The notes under the pieces are model-generated. The model had not been told where the DNA came from. It did not search any database and saw only the letters and a list, made by a program, of their open reading frames with translations. A DNA stretch of 64,000 nt, from the NCBI RefSeq assembly GCF_000720485.1, contig NZ_JOAX01000002.1, positions 62,001-126,000 of the forward strand. The letters run 5' to 3'. This document shows, one piece after another, positions 46,337 to 56,801 of this stretch. The translations under genes were made by a program, and so were the position numbers. Position 1 is the stretch's first letter. Every line of letters begins with the position of its first letter. The stretch is from Streptomyces ochraceiscleroticus. Lineage in GTDB: Bacteria > Actinomycetota > Actinomycetes > Streptomycetales > Streptomycetaceae.

Positions 46337-47638
46337 ATGCCACGGAACGAAGCGTCACGGGTCACCGGTGAATGGGACGACGGGGGGAAGCGCACGGGAC
46401 GCCGCAAGGTCATCCGGTACGGCGTCCCCGTCGCAGTGGCGGGGGTGGCGGCGGCAACGATCGGGCTGGTCCCCGCGTTCGCCGGTGCCGGCGACCCCGA
46501 CCTGCCGGAGATATCCGCGCAGGACCTGATCGCGAAGGTAGCGGCGTCGGACGTGCAGCAGCTGTCCGGCACGGTACGGACCAGCACCGACCTCGGCCTG
46601 CCGGAACTGCCCGGCGGCATGGGCGCGGGAGCGCTGGGCTCCGGCCAGGGCAAGGGCGGTGCGTCCGCCGACCCGAAGGACAAGCTCATGGAGCTGGCGT
46701 CCGGCACGCACACGCTGCGGGTCGCCGCCGACGGACCCGACCGGCAGCGGGTGTCCGTCATCGACAAGGCCGCCGAGTACAGCCTGGTCCGCGACGGCGC
46801 CAAGGTGTGGGGGTACGACAGCGGCAGCAACACCGCCTTCCGCGCCACCGGGCCGGAGTCGGACGCCCCGAAGAAGGGCGACCAGCGCCGGGCCATGCCC
46901 AAGGGCCTGGGCGACGTCACCCCGCAGGAGCTCGCCGAGCACGTCCTCGACGCGGCCGGTGACACCACGTCGGTCACCGTCGACGGCACCGCCAAGATCG
47001 CCGGGCGGGACGCCTACCAGCTGCTGGTCAAGCCCAAGCAGGCCGGCTCGACCGTCGGTTCGGTACGGATCGCGGTGGACGCGGACAACGGCGTACCGCT
47101 GCGCTTCACGCTGACGCCGAAGAGCGGTGGCGCACCGGCCGTTGAGGCCGGGTTCACCTCGGTCGACTTCGCGAAGCCGGCGGCGAGCACGTTCGCCTTC
47201 GACCCGCCCAAGGGCGCGAAGATCGTCGACGGCGACCGGGTCCGTACGCAGCGGCACGACGACGCGGCCGGGGACCTCCCGAAGGGCCTGCCCGGCGGGC
47301 TGCCGCAGGGCCTGCACGAGGCGCGGGCCGGGGACGGGGGCGGCCTGGACGTCATCGGCCACGGCTGGACCGCGATCGCGAAGATCGAGGGCGAGGGCGA
47401 GGGCGAGGGCAAGGCCGGCGAGGGCAAGGAAGCGGCCGCGGGGCAGAAGGCAGGTGTCCCCACGGGCGACGCTGCCAAGTTCCTGGACTCGATGGGCGAG
47501 AAGGTGACCGGCAGCTTCGGCTCCGGCCATGTCTTCAGTACGCGCCTGGTCAATGCCCTGATGACGGACGACGGCACGGTCTACGTCGGCGCCGTCGACC
47601 GGCAGTCCCTGATCAAGGCGGCGAACGCGGCGAAGTGA
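46337..47638 (+). CDS. LolA-like / DUF2092 exported protein
   Basis: A 433-residue protein with a single N-terminal membrane anchor or signal (about 27-50, RYGVPVAVAGVAAATIGLVPAFAGA) and an extracytoplasmic LolA-like beta domain (60-300): SAQDLIAKVAASDVQQLSGTV, then YLV-type strands and AGRDAYQLLVKPKQ. Actinobacterial LolA-like proteins probably bind lipids or act in envelope stress sensing. A hexanucleotide repeat encodes EGEGEGEG near residue 352. ATG 46337 follows GGAGG. It precedes an ABC exporter by 125 bp. Confidence 0.8.
   Translation: MPRNEASRVTGEWDDGGKRTGRRKVIRYGVPVAVAGVAAATIGLVPAFAGAGDPDLPEISAQDLIAKVAASDVQQLSGTVRTSTDLGLPELPGGMGAGALGSGQGKGGASADPKDKLMELASGTHTLRVAADGPDRQRVSVIDKAAEYSLVRDGAKVWGYDSGSNTAFRATGPESDAPKKGDQRRAMPKGLGDVTPQELAEHVLDAAGDTTSVTVDGTAKIAGRDAYQLLVKPKQAGSTVGSVRIAVDADNGVPLRFTLTPKSGGAPAVEAGFTSVDFAKPAASTFAFDPPKGAKIVDGDRVRTQRHDDAAGDLPKGLPGGLPQGLHEARAGDGGGLDVIGHGWTAIAKIEGEGEGEGKAGEGKEAAAGQKAGVPTGDAAKFLDSMGEKVTGSFGSGHVFSTRLVNALMTDDGTVYVGAVDRQSLIKAANAAK
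47387..47410 (+). repeat. Hexanucleotide repeat (GAGGGC)x4
   Basis: Four exact in-frame GAGGGC units encode alternating Glu-Gly within the linker of the LolA-like protein. Slippage here would change length without a frameshift. Confidence 0.9.
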
Positions 47639-47763
47639 CCGCGGTGGAAGTGACCGTGGTGGAAGTGAGCACGGCGAAGTGAGCGCGGCGGCGGTACGGC
47701 GGTGACCGGCCGCCGTGCCGCCGCCCGGCCCGGTACCAGTCCCGGCACACAGTGGGGGAGTGC

Positions 47764-48810
47764 ATGGCGCCACCGTCGTCGAACGGGGAGGACGGAGCGG
47801 CTCCCGGGGCGCCCGTCATCGAGACGCACGGCCTGACCAAGAGGTACGGGAGCGGGCCGCCGGCCGTCGACGGGCTCGACCTGTCCGTGCCGCCCGGCAG
47901 CATCTTCGGCTTCCTCGGCCCCAACGGCTCGGGCAAGACCACCACGATCCGCATGCTGATGGGCCTGATCGAGCCGACGGCGGGCGGCGCCCGGCTGCTC
48001 GGCGAGCCGATGCCCGGCGCCGCGCGCCGGGTGCTGCCCCGGGTCGGCGCGCTCATCGAGGGCCCGGCCCTCTACGGCTTCCTCACCGGGCGGGCCAACC
48101 TCCTGCGGTACGACGCCGCCGACCCGACCGCCGATCCCCGCACCCGGGCCGCGCGGGTGGCCACGGCCCTGGAACGCGTGGGCCTGGCGGCCGCGGCCGG
48201 CAAGAAGGCACGCGCGTACTCCCTCGGCATGAAGCAGCGGCTCGGGCTGGCCGCGGCCCTGCTCCGCCCCCGCGAGCTGCTGGTCCTGGACGAGCCGACC
48301 AACGGCCTGGACCCGCAGGGCATGCGCGAGATCCGCAGCCTGGTGCGCGAGCTGGCCGCCGACGGCACGACCGTCTTCCTCTCCTCGCACCTCCTGGACG
48401 AGATCGAGCAGGTCTGCACGCACGCCGCCGTGATGTCCCGCGGCCGGCTGATCGCACAGGGGACGGTGGCGGAGCTCGCGGCCGGCGCCCGCGGCCGGCT
48501 GGCCGTCACCACCCCGGACACCGCGGAGGCGGCCCGGGTGCTCAAGGAACACGGCCTGACCGACCTCGTGGTGGGCGAGGACCGGGTGACGGGGGAGCTG
48601 CCGCCGGGGCCCGGCGGCGCGGGGCCGGAAGCAGTCGGCGCGGGCGGGGGACCGGATCCGGCGGGCATGGGCGGGGGGCCGGATCCGGCCGACCTGAACG
48701 CCGCGCTCGTCGCGGCCGGCGTCCGTGTCCGCGCCTTCGGGGCCGAACGCGCCTCGCTGGAGGACGTCTTCGTGGCACTGACGGGGGAGGGCTTCGATGT
48801 CGCGGGCTGA
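47764..48810 (+). CDS. ABC transporter ATP-binding protein
   Basis: A 348-residue ATPase of the drug/lipid exporter type: Walker A FLGPNGSGKTTT, signature YSLGMKQRLGLAAALL and Walker B ELLVLDEPTNGLDPQG are complete. The C-terminal region includes a 9-residue repeat GGGPDPAxx. ATG 47764 is preferred because the GTG at 47752 overlaps the GGGGGAG ribosome-binding site. It overlaps the permease gene by 14 bases, forming one exporter; substrate unknown, with the LolA-like gene upstream hinting at a lipid or envelope role. Confidence 0.9.
   Translation: MAPPSSNGEDGAAPGAPVIETHGLTKRYGSGPPAVDGLDLSVPPGSIFGFLGPNGSGKTTTIRMLMGLIEPTAGGARLLGEPMPGAARRVLPRVGALIEGPALYGFLTGRANLLRYDAADPTADPRTRAARVATALERVGLAAAAGKKARAYSLGMKQRLGLAAALLRPRELLVLDEPTNGLDPQGMREIRSLVRELAADGTTVFLSSHLLDEIEQVCTHAAVMSRGRLIAQGTVAELAAGARGRLAVTTPDTAEAARVLKEHGLTDLVVGEDRVTGELPPGPGGAGPEAVGAGGGPDPAGMGGGPDPADLNAALVAAGVRVRAFGAERASLEDVFVALTGEGFDVAG
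48643..48696 (+). repeat. 27-bp tandem duplication in the ABC ATPase gene
   Basis: Two consecutive 27-bp units (48643-48669 and 48670-48696) encode GGGPDPAGM and GGGPDPADL; both contain CCGGATCC. It lengthens a linker near the C-terminus. Confidence 0.8.
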
Positions 48811-49678
48811 GACGGTGGTGGGGGCGGCCGAGGTACGGGTCTCCCGGGGGCCGAGTCCGCTGTGGACGCTCGGCCTGCTGCGCAATGAGATCGGTATGAC
48901 GTTCCGGCGCCGCCGTACCCTCGTGCTGCTCGCCGTGCTGGCCCTGGTACCGGTACTGGTCGGGATCGCCATCCGCGTCCAGACCGAGGACGGCGGCGCC
49001 CGCGGCGGCCCGGCCTTCATCTCCCTGGTCACGAACAACGGGCTCTTCCTGGTCTTCACCTCCCTCGCGGCCACCCTGCCGGTGTTCCTGCCGATGGCGC
49101 TCGGCGTCGTCGCCGGGGACGCGATCGCGGGCGAGGCGGGCGCCGGCACGCTGCGGTACCTGCTCGTCGCCCCGGCCGGGCGGACCCGGCTGCTGCTCGT
49201 CAAGTACGCGAGCACGCTGGTGTTCTGCCTGGTGGCGACGCTGGTCGTGGCGACGTCAGCGCTGGCCGTCGGCGCGCTGCTGTTCGGGCTGGGCGAGGTC
49301 ACGCTGCTGTCGGGGACGACCGTGCCGCTCGCCGAGGGGCTGCTGCGGGCGCTCGCCGTCGCGGGCGTGGTCGCCCTCTCGCTGATCGGCGTGGCCGCGC
49401 TGGGGCTGTTCGTCTCCACGCTCACCGGAAGCGGGATCGCGGCCATGGCGATGACCGTCGGAGTGGTGATCACCCTGCAGATCCTGAACACCATCCCGCA
49501 GCTGCACGCCGTCCAGCCGTACCTCTTCCCGCACTACTGGCTGAGCTTCGCCGACCTGCTGCGCGACCCGGTCTACTGGGACGACATCCGCCGCAACCTC
49601 GGCCTCCAGGCGGTCTACGCGCTGGTCTTCGGCTCGGCGGCCTGGGCCCGGTTCACGACCCGGGACATCACGGCCTGA
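48797..49678 (+). CDS. ABC-2 type transporter permease
   Basis: A 293-residue integral membrane protein with about six helices and the ABC-2 pattern: a cytosolic N-terminus, SLVTNNGLFLVFTSLAATLPVF, then GDAIAGEAGAGTLRYLLVAPAGR, the loop that contacts the ATPase. It overlaps the ATPase gene and completes the exporter. Its 3' end overlaps the convergent rarD gene by 64 bp. Confidence 0.9.
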   Translation: MSRAETVVGAAEVRVSRGPSPLWTLGLLRNEIGMTFRRRRTLVLLAVLALVPVLVGIAIRVQTEDGGARGGPAFISLVTNNGLFLVFTSLAATLPVFLPMALGVVAGDAIAGEAGAGTLRYLLVAPAGRTRLLLVKYASTLVFCLVATLVVATSALAVGALLFGLGEVTLLSGTTVPLAEGLLRALAVAGVVALSLIGVAALGLFVSTLTGSGIAAMAMTVGVVITLQILNTIPQLHAVQPYLFPHYWLSFADLLRDPVYWDDIRRNLGLQAVYALVFGSAAWARFTTRDITA

Positions 49679-50592
49679 GAAGCGGACGCCGTCCGGGCAG
49701 CGGCCCGGGACATCCGCGCCGTGCGCAGCGCGTCCCAGGTGAGCACGGCGAGCGCCAGCCATACGAGGGCGAAGCCCGCCCAGCGCTCGGGCGGCATGGC
49801 CTCGTGGAAGACGGTGAGGCCGAGGACGAACTGGAAGGTCGGCGCGAGGTACTGGAGCATGCCGAGTACCGACAGCGGCAGCCGGACGGCGGACGCGCCG
49901 AAGGCGATGAGCGGCAGGGCCGTGGCGATGCCGCAGCCCGCGAGCAGCAGCGCCTGCCCCGCGCCATCGCTGAGGAAGCTGGACTCGCCGCGTACGCCCA
50001 GGAAGATCAGGACGCCCAGCGCGGGCAGGAACTGGATGGTCGTCTCGACGCTGAACCCCTCGATGCCGCCGAGCTTGACGCCCTTCTTGAGCAGGCCGTA
50101 CGTGGCGAAGGACAGGGCGAGGACGAGGGCGATCCAGGGCACCTGGCCGTACGCCACGGCCATCACGACCACCGCCAGCGTGCCGACGCCCACCGCGGCC
50201 CACTGCAGCGGGCGCAGCCGCTCGCGCAGGAAGATCACCCCGAACGCGATGCTGACCAGCGGGTTGATGAAGTAGCCGAGGGACGCCTCCAGCACATGGC
50301 CGGCGTTGACCGCCCAGATGTAGAGGTACCAGTTGACCGAGATGACGGCGGCCGCCGCCACGACCAGGCCGAGCCGCTTCGGCTGCCGCAGCAGCGGGCG
50401 TATCCAGGACCAGCGGCGCAGCGCCACCAGGAAGACCAGGGCCACCGGCAGCGACCAGGCCATGCGGCTGGCCAGGATCTCGGTGGGGGAGGCGGCGGAC
50501 AGCAGGTGCCAGTAGAGGGGGAGGACGCCCCACAGGCCGTACGCCACGAAGCCGTAGGCCAGGCCGGTGCGCTGGTCGGACGGAGACGGCAA
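49615..50592 (-). CDS. rarD: RarD/EamA family transporter
   Basis: A 325-residue ten-helix EamA-domain protein. GFVAYGLWGVLPLYWHLL and SVNWYLYIWAVNAGHVLEASLGYFINPL are RarD signatures; the family includes chloramphenicol-sensitivity RarD proteins, and the true substrate is unknown. TTG 50592 is chosen because AGGAGG lies 5 bases upstream; an upstream in-frame start at 50697 would add 35 residues without a signal. The last 64 bp overlap the convergent ABC permease gene, so transcripts of the two run into each other. Confidence 0.88.
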   Translation of the reverse strand: MPSPSDQRTGLAYGFVAYGLWGVLPLYWHLLSAASPTEILASRMAWSLPVALVFLVALRRWSWIRPLLRQPKRLGLVVAAAAVISVNWYLYIWAVNAGHVLEASLGYFINPLVSIAFGVIFLRERLRPLQWAAVGVGTLAVVVMAVAYGQVPWIALVLALSFATYGLLKKGVKLGGIEGFSVETTIQFLPALGVLIFLGVRGESSFLSDGAGQALLLAGCGIATALPLIAFGASAVRLPLSVLGMLQYLAPTFQFVLGLTVFHEAMPPERWAGFALVWLALAVLTWDALRTARMSRAAARTASASQAVMSRVVNRAQAAEPKTSA

Positions 50593-50844
50593 GGGGTCCT
50601 CCTGGGACGGGCGGGCACCGGCACGACGCGTCGAGGGCGTGCGGCGGCGAGACGCAGCGAGCTCTCCGAAGGTAACGCCGCCGGCCTCGCATGTCATGCC
50701 CGTATTTCAAATACGGTGGTTACATATCCGGAACCGGGCAGGGACCGGGGATGAGCGTGGCGGGCGGCGCGGCGCACGGAAGCGTGGGACAGCGGGCGGC
50801 GGCCTGCGCGGCGCACGGGAGTGTGGGGCGGTGGCCGTACACGT
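50593..50844. promoter_or_regulatory. rarD upstream region
   Basis: No supported gene. It holds the AT-rich palindrome CCGTATTT-C-AAATACGG (50700-50716) and, beyond it, an imperfect direct repeat (GCGCGGCGCACGG-type, near 50768 and 50808). The palindrome may bind a regulator of rarD, whose start lies about 110 bp away on the minus strand. Confidence 0.4.
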
Positions 50845-50887
50845 ACGGCTGCCCGGGACCGCGCCCGCAGGCCGGTCCCGGGCAGCC
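50845..50887 (-). terminator. korAB terminator, 16-bp perfect stem
   Basis: 50845-50860 (CGGCTGCCCGGGACCG) and 50872-50887 are exact complements with an 11-base loop, 36 bp beyond the korB stop on the minus strand. Confidence 0.8.
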
Positions 50888-50922
50888 GGGAGAGAAAGCG
50901 GCGGCCGGGGCCGCCCGGGTCG

Positions 50923-52009
<1,087 letters not shown>

Positions 52010-52017
<8 letters not shown>

Positions 52018-53977
52018 TGATGGCCTCCTTCGGGCCCTGCTTCATTACCTCTTCGAGGTGGGCGGCGAGCTGCTCTGCCTTGAAGGGCATCCCGCTGACC
52101 TGGGTGTGCGACTGGGCGTCCACGAGGAACTTCGCCCGCAGCAGCGTCGCGAGCTGGCCCAGGTTCATCTCGGGGACGACCACCTTGTCGTAACGCCCCA
52201 GCACCGCACCGAGATTCCCCGGGAAGGGATTGAGGTGGCGCAGATGCGCCTGGGCGATCTGCCCGCCCGCGCGGCGCACCCGGCGCACGGCCGCGGTGAT
52301 CGGGCCGTACGTCGAACCCCAGCCGATGACCAGCGTGTCGGCGTCCCCTGACGGGTCGTCGACCTCCAGGTCGGGCACCTCGATGCCGTCGATCTTGGCC
52401 TGCCGGGTGCGGACCATGAAGTCGTGGTTGGCCGGGTCGTAGGAGATATTGCCCGTGCCGTCCTGCTTCTCGATGCCGCCGATGCGGTGCTCCAGACCCG
52501 GAGTGCCGGGAACCGCCCAGGGGCGGGCCAGGGTCTGCGCATCGCGCTTGTACGGCCAGAAGGCCTCGGTGCCGTCCGCCAGCTCATGGTTGGCCGAGGT
52601 GGCGAACTGCACGCGCAGGTCCGGCAGTTCGTCGACCTCCGGGATGCGCCAGGGCTCGGAGCCGTTGGCCAGGTAACCGTCGGAGAGCAGGAAGACCGGC
52701 GTGCGGTACGACAGCGCGATACGGGCCGCGTCCAGCGCCGCGTCGAAGCAGTCCGCCGGGGTCTTCGGCGCGACGATCGGCACCGGCGCCTCGCCGTTTC
52801 GCCCGTACATCGCCTGCAGCAGGTCGGCCTGCTCGGTCTTGGTCGGCAGACCCGTCGACGGGCCGCCGCGCTGGATGTCCACGATCAGCAGCGGCAGTTC
52901 CAGGGAGACGGCCAGACCGATCGTCTCCGACTTCAGCGCCACGCCGGGGCCGGAGGTGGTGGTCACCGCGAGCGAGCCGCCGAACGCCGCGCCCAGCGCC
53001 GCGCCGATGCCCGCGATCTCGTCCTCCGCCTGGAAGGTCCGCACGCCGAAGTTCTTGTGCTTGGACAGCTCGTGCAGGATGTCGGAGGCCGGGGTGATCG
53101 GGTACGAGCCGAGGTAGACCGGCAGGTCCGCCTGGCGGCCCGCGGCCACCAGGCCGTAGGACAGCGCCAGATTGCCCGAGATGTTGCGGTACGTGCCCGT
53201 CGGGAACGCCTTGGTCGCCGGCGCCACCTCGTAGGAGACCGCGAAGTCCTCGGTGGTCTCGCCGAAGTTCCAGCCCGCCCGGAAGGCGGCCACATTCGCC
53301 TCGGCGATGTCCGGCTTCTTGGCGAACTTCTGCCGCAGGAACGCCTCGGTGCTCTCCGTCGGACGGTGGTACATCCACGACAGCAGGCCCAGCGCGAACA
53401 TGTTCTTGGAGCGCTCGGCCTCCTTCCGGGACAGGCCGAAGTCCTTCAGCGCCTCGATCGTCAGCGTTGTCAGCGGGACCGGATGGACGTTGTACGCCTC
53501 CAGCGAGCCGTCCTCCAGCGGGCTGGTGACGTAACCGACCTTCGCCATCGGGCGCTTGGTGAACTCGTCGGTGTTCACGATGATGTCCGCGCCGCGCGGC
53601 ACGTCCGCGAGGTTGGCCTTCAGCGCCGCCGGGTTCATCGCGACCAGGACGTTGGGCGCGTCGCCGGGCGTGAGGATGTCGTGGTCGGCGAAGTGCAGCT
53701 GGAAGCTGGACACACCGGGCAGCGTGCCGGCGGGGGCCCGGATCTCGGCGGGGAAGTTCGGCAGGGTCGACAGGTCGTTGCCGAACGAGGCCGTCTCGGA
53801 AGTAAAACGGTCACCCGTGAGCTGCATGCCGTCACCGGAGTCGCCCGCGAACCGGATGATCACCCGGTCCAGCCTGCGGACCTCCTTGCCGGCGCCGTTC
53901 TCCGTGGCAGGGGTACACGGTTCCCCTGCGAGCGCACCGTCGGTCTTGTCGGCTGGGCTACTGACCTGGCTGGTCAC
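52010..53977 (-). CDS. korA: 2-oxoacid:ferredoxin oxidoreductase subunit alpha (gamma-alpha fusion)
   Basis: The 655-residue subunit fuses the gamma domain (about 35-215, IRFAGDSGDGMQLTGDRF) to the alpha domain (about 245-640, with GSYPITPASDILHELS and FQAEDEIAGIGAALGA), as in actinobacterial KorA. GTG 53977 opens the frame; the first 35 residues are variable. KorAB yields reduced ferredoxin, an electron donor for which the incomplete second nuo cluster 4 kb away is a candidate acceptor system; this link is inference. Confidence 0.92.
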
Positions 53978-54309
53978 TGCTTCGGACCTCCCTCGGGGCC
54001 TGGGGTGTCCCCGCCGTGGGCAGGGAATCCGGGACGCAACGTGCGGACCTGTCGTCCCATGGCCATCGTACGTGGGTAAGGGTCGCCTTCCTTGAGGCGA
54101 TCACATGCTGGACGTGAACGTGAGACGCTGCGCTCACATGGTGGACGCAGGAGCGAGACGCCGCTCTGTCGTATTTCGCCATGAATCATCCGCCCCCCGC
54201 GGCTTCTTCTGTAGGACGCTCCGTGCTTCAACGGTTGATCAGCGCTCCGTACTCCCGTGCCGGAGTGACGCCCCGCACCGGCACCGTCGGCTGACAGCCT
54301 GTCAGGTGG
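53978..54309 (-). promoter_or_regulatory. korA upstream region with repeated GAGACGC motif
   Basis: No convincing gene. GTGAG-N8-CTCAC (54120-54137) is followed by a second related block GCGAGACGCCGCTC (54152-54165), giving the direct repeat GAGACGC with GTGGACGC between. The spacing of about 32 bp suggests paired regulator sites upstream of korAB. The end of the response regulator gene is at the right boundary. Confidence 0.4.
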
Positions 54310-54981
54310 TCAGGAGTTGAGGTAGGTGAGCACTGCTAGTACGCGACGGTGATCCCCGTCACTCGGGGCGAGGCCAAGCTTGTGGAAGATGTTGCTGACG
54401 TGCTTCTCCACCGCACCGTCACTCACCACCAACTGCCGGGCTATCGCGGAGTTCGTCCGTCCCTCGGCCATCAGTCCCAGCACCTCGCGCTCCCGCGGGG
54501 TGAGGCCGGCCAGTACGTCCTGCCGACGGCTGCGGCCCAGCAACTGGGCGACGACCTCCGGGTCGAGCGCCGTGCCGCCTTCGGCGACCCGCACCACCGC
54601 ATCGACGAACTCACGGACTTCTGCTACCCGGTCCTTGAGCAGATAGCCGACGCCCCGGCTCGAACCGGCCAGCAGCTCCGTCGCGTACTCCTCCTCGACG
54701 TACTGCGACAGCACCAGTACGCCCAGGTCGGGGTGGTCCCGGCGCAGCCGGACCGCGGCGCGCACCCCCTCGTCCGTGTGCGTCGGCGGCATGCGGACGT
54801 CCGCGACGACCACATCCGGCAACGCCCCCTCCTCGGCCAGCTCCCCGATGGCCTTGATCAGCGTCTCCCCGTCGCCGACTCCGGCGACGACCTCATGCCC
54901 CCGATCGGTCAGCAGCCGCGTCAGGCCCTCTCTCAGCAGCACTGAATCCTCGGCGATGACCACCCGCACGCTGTTCTCCAC
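54310..54981 (-). CDS. NarL/FixJ-type response regulator
   Basis: A 223-residue regulator with an N-terminal receiver domain (phospho-acceptor D61 in VVVADVRMP, acidic pair E11-D12) and a C-terminal LuxR-type helix-turn-helix (LTPREREVLGLMAEGRTNSAIARQLV). GTG 54981 is chosen because GGGGGAG lies 9 bases upstream; the GTG at 54999 overlaps that site. Upstream on the same strand are two related histidine kinases, so one regulator probably serves both. Candidate targets are the palindromes near nuoA2. Confidence 0.92.
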   Translation of the reverse strand: MENSVRVVIAEDSVLLREGLTRLLTDRGHEVVAGVGDGETLIKAIGELAEEGALPDVVVADVRMPPTHTDEGVRAAVRLRRDHPDLGVLVLSQYVEEEYATELLAGSSRGVGYLLKDRVAEVREFVDAVVRVAEGGTALDPEVVAQLLGRSRRQDVLAGLTPREREVLGLMAEGRTNSAIARQLVVSDGAVEKHVSNIFHKLGLAPSDGDHRRVLAVLTYLNS

Positions 54982-55322
54982 GATCTTCGGCTCCCCCACC
55001 CGTTCTCGGTTCGACGCTCTTCAGCATCCCAGGATTCGGACGCGCGCGTCGGATCACCGTGCGGGTTGTGGATAACTCGGAATGGCCGATTGCGGACGGC
55101 CGCGGAAGTGCCGCGCGGACCTGCAGGATCTCCGCGCGGTAGGCGCGGTACGACGATCGGCGGAGGCGCCGGCGGCACCGCCCCGGCCGCCTCCGCCGCG
55201 CCCCGCTCGCCGCCTCCGCCGCGCCCTGTCCGTCGGCCACCGGTCGGCCCCGTCGGCCGTCTACGCCGCGCCCGCCCGCCGGTCCGTCGGTCGCGCTCCG
55301 CCCGCCGTCCGCCCGTCGGCCG
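54982..55322. other. Spacer with DnaA-box match and GC-only repeats
   Basis: No gene. TTATCCACA, a perfect match to the classical DnaA box, is on the minus strand at 55067-55075. From about 55190 to 55322 the DNA is almost pure G/C, with at least five copies of GTCGGCC or CCGTCGG, probably simple-sequence drift after the kinase gene. Confidence 0.4.
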
Positions 55323-56669
55323 TCAGTCGCGCCAGGGCAGCTCCGCCGTGATCGCCGTCGGGCCGCCCGCCGGTGAGTCGATGACCAGCAGCCCGTCCAC
55401 CGCGTCCAGCCGCTCGGCCAGGCCGGCCAGTCCGCTGCCCGGCCCGGTGTGCGCCCCGCCCCGGCCGTTGTCGGAGACCAGCACCATCAGCCGGTCCCCG
55501 GACCGCCACACGTCCACCGACGCGCTGCTCGCCCGCGCGTGCTCGGAGACGTTCCGCAGCAGCTCGGAGACCGTGAAGTACGCGATCCCCTCGATCGCGG
55601 CGGCGGGCCGCGCCGCCAGGTCCACGCTGACCCGCACCGGCACCTCGCAGCGCGCGGCGAGCGCGGAGAGCGCCGGGCCCAGGCCGCGGTCGGTGAGGAT
55701 CGCCGGGTGGATGCCGCGGGCCAGGTCGCGCAGCTCCTGGAGCGCGATCTTCACCTCGCCGTGCGCCTCGTCCACCATCCGGGCGGCGGCCTCCGGGTCC
55801 TCCCGCAGCCTCTCCTTGGCGAGCCCCAGGTCCATGGCGAGCGCGACGAGCCGGGCCTGGGCCCCGTCGTGCAGATCGCGCTCTATCCGCCGCAGGTCCG
55901 CGGCCGCGGTCTCGGACACCGCCGTACGGTCCGACTCCAGCTCCGTCACCCGGCCGGCCAGCCGGGACGGGCCCAGCAGCCCGCGCACCAGCAGCCGGTC
56001 CACCTGGCTGAGACCGCGCACGGCCCCGCCCCAGACCAGGACGAACAGCAGCCCGACGACGCAGGACACGGCTATCTCGAAGGGGGTGTCCAGGTAGAAG
56101 CCGTGCGTCTCGTCCCCGTACAGCTGGATGCCGTCCTGGCCGAGGTACATCGGGAAGGTCCAGCGCCACAGCGGATACGTGAGCAGGCCCCAGCCGAGCG
56201 ACCACAGCGTCACCGAGACGGTGAACGCGAAGACCGCCCACGGGAAGTGCAGCAGGCAGTACAGGAGATGGCGCCAGGACGCGCCGCTCTTCAGGATCCC
56301 GCCGACCCGGCCCATCAGGCTCGGCTTGGCGGCGCCGACCGGTTCGGGGGCGCGCACCTCCAGGCCGAGCAGGGCGCGCGCCCGTACCCGCTCCAGTGCG
56401 CCGAGACCGCGGCAGCCGACGAGGCCGGCGGCCAGCACGGGTATGCCGAGGAACGTGATCAGCAAGCCGGCGCCGAGCGACGTCATCGTGACGGCACAGG
56501 TGAACATCACGATGGCGATCGGCAGGCCGATCAGCAGATGGAGGAACTCCCGCCAGGTCCGGCCGGAGAACGGGGCGCGCAGCACGAAGGGGACGCGGTG
56601 CGGGCCGGGGCCCTCGGAAGCGTGCGGGGCACGCGGCGCAGGGGACGGCGAACCGTATGCGGTGTCCAT
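55323..56669 (-). CDS. Sensor histidine kinase 1 (HisKA_3 type)
   Basis: A 448-residue membrane kinase. Residues 35-225 hold two paired-helix units and two further helices around a short extracytoplasmic segment (WTFPMYLGQDGIQLYGDETHGF). The kinase core follows: phospho-accepting H267 in [12 protein letters not shown], an N-box SELLRNVSEHARA and G-box DNGRGG...GSGLAGLAERL. The core is nearly identical to that of the next upstream kinase, while sensor halves differ. ATG 56669 was chosen. It is transcribed toward the response regulator. Confidence 0.9.
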   Translation of the reverse strand: MDTAYGSPSPAPRAPHASEGPGPHRVPFVLRAPFSGRTWREFLHLLIGLPIAIVMFTCAVTMTSLGAGLLITFLGIPVLAAGLVGCRGLGALERVRARALLGLEVRAPEPVGAAKPSLMGRVGGILKSGASWRHLLYCLLHFPWAVFAFTVSVTLWSLGWGLLTYPLWRWTFPMYLGQDGIQLYGDETHGFYLDTPFEIAVSCVVGLLFVLVWGGAVRGLSQVDRLLVRGLLGPSRLAGRVTELESDRTAVSETAAADLRRIERDLHDGAQARLVALAMDLGLAKERLREDPEAAARMVDEAHGEVKIALQELRDLARGIHPAILTDRGLGPALSALAARCEVPVRVSVDLAARPAAAIEGIAYFTVSELLRNVSEHARASSASVDVWRSGDRLMVLVSDNGRGGAHTGPGSGLAGLAERLDAVDGLLVIDSPAGGPTAITAELPWRD

Positions 56670-56801
56670 GGTGTCCAGCCTGTCCGCTCCGGGCCGTACC
56701 GGACATGGAGCCGGTCGGCGTCTTGACCCTCGGGTTTTCCCCACCTCTTTCGAGTGACCGCCCCCGTCAGGCAGCGCGCCCGCCCCCGGAGGCAGCGCCC
56801 G

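Noticed and set aside
54105..54320. Short plus-strand ORF upstream of korA and an overlapping His-rich minus-strand ORF
   Set aside because: Both span the GAGACGC repeats, lack ribosome-binding sites and show no family resemblance; the region is better explained as regulatory.
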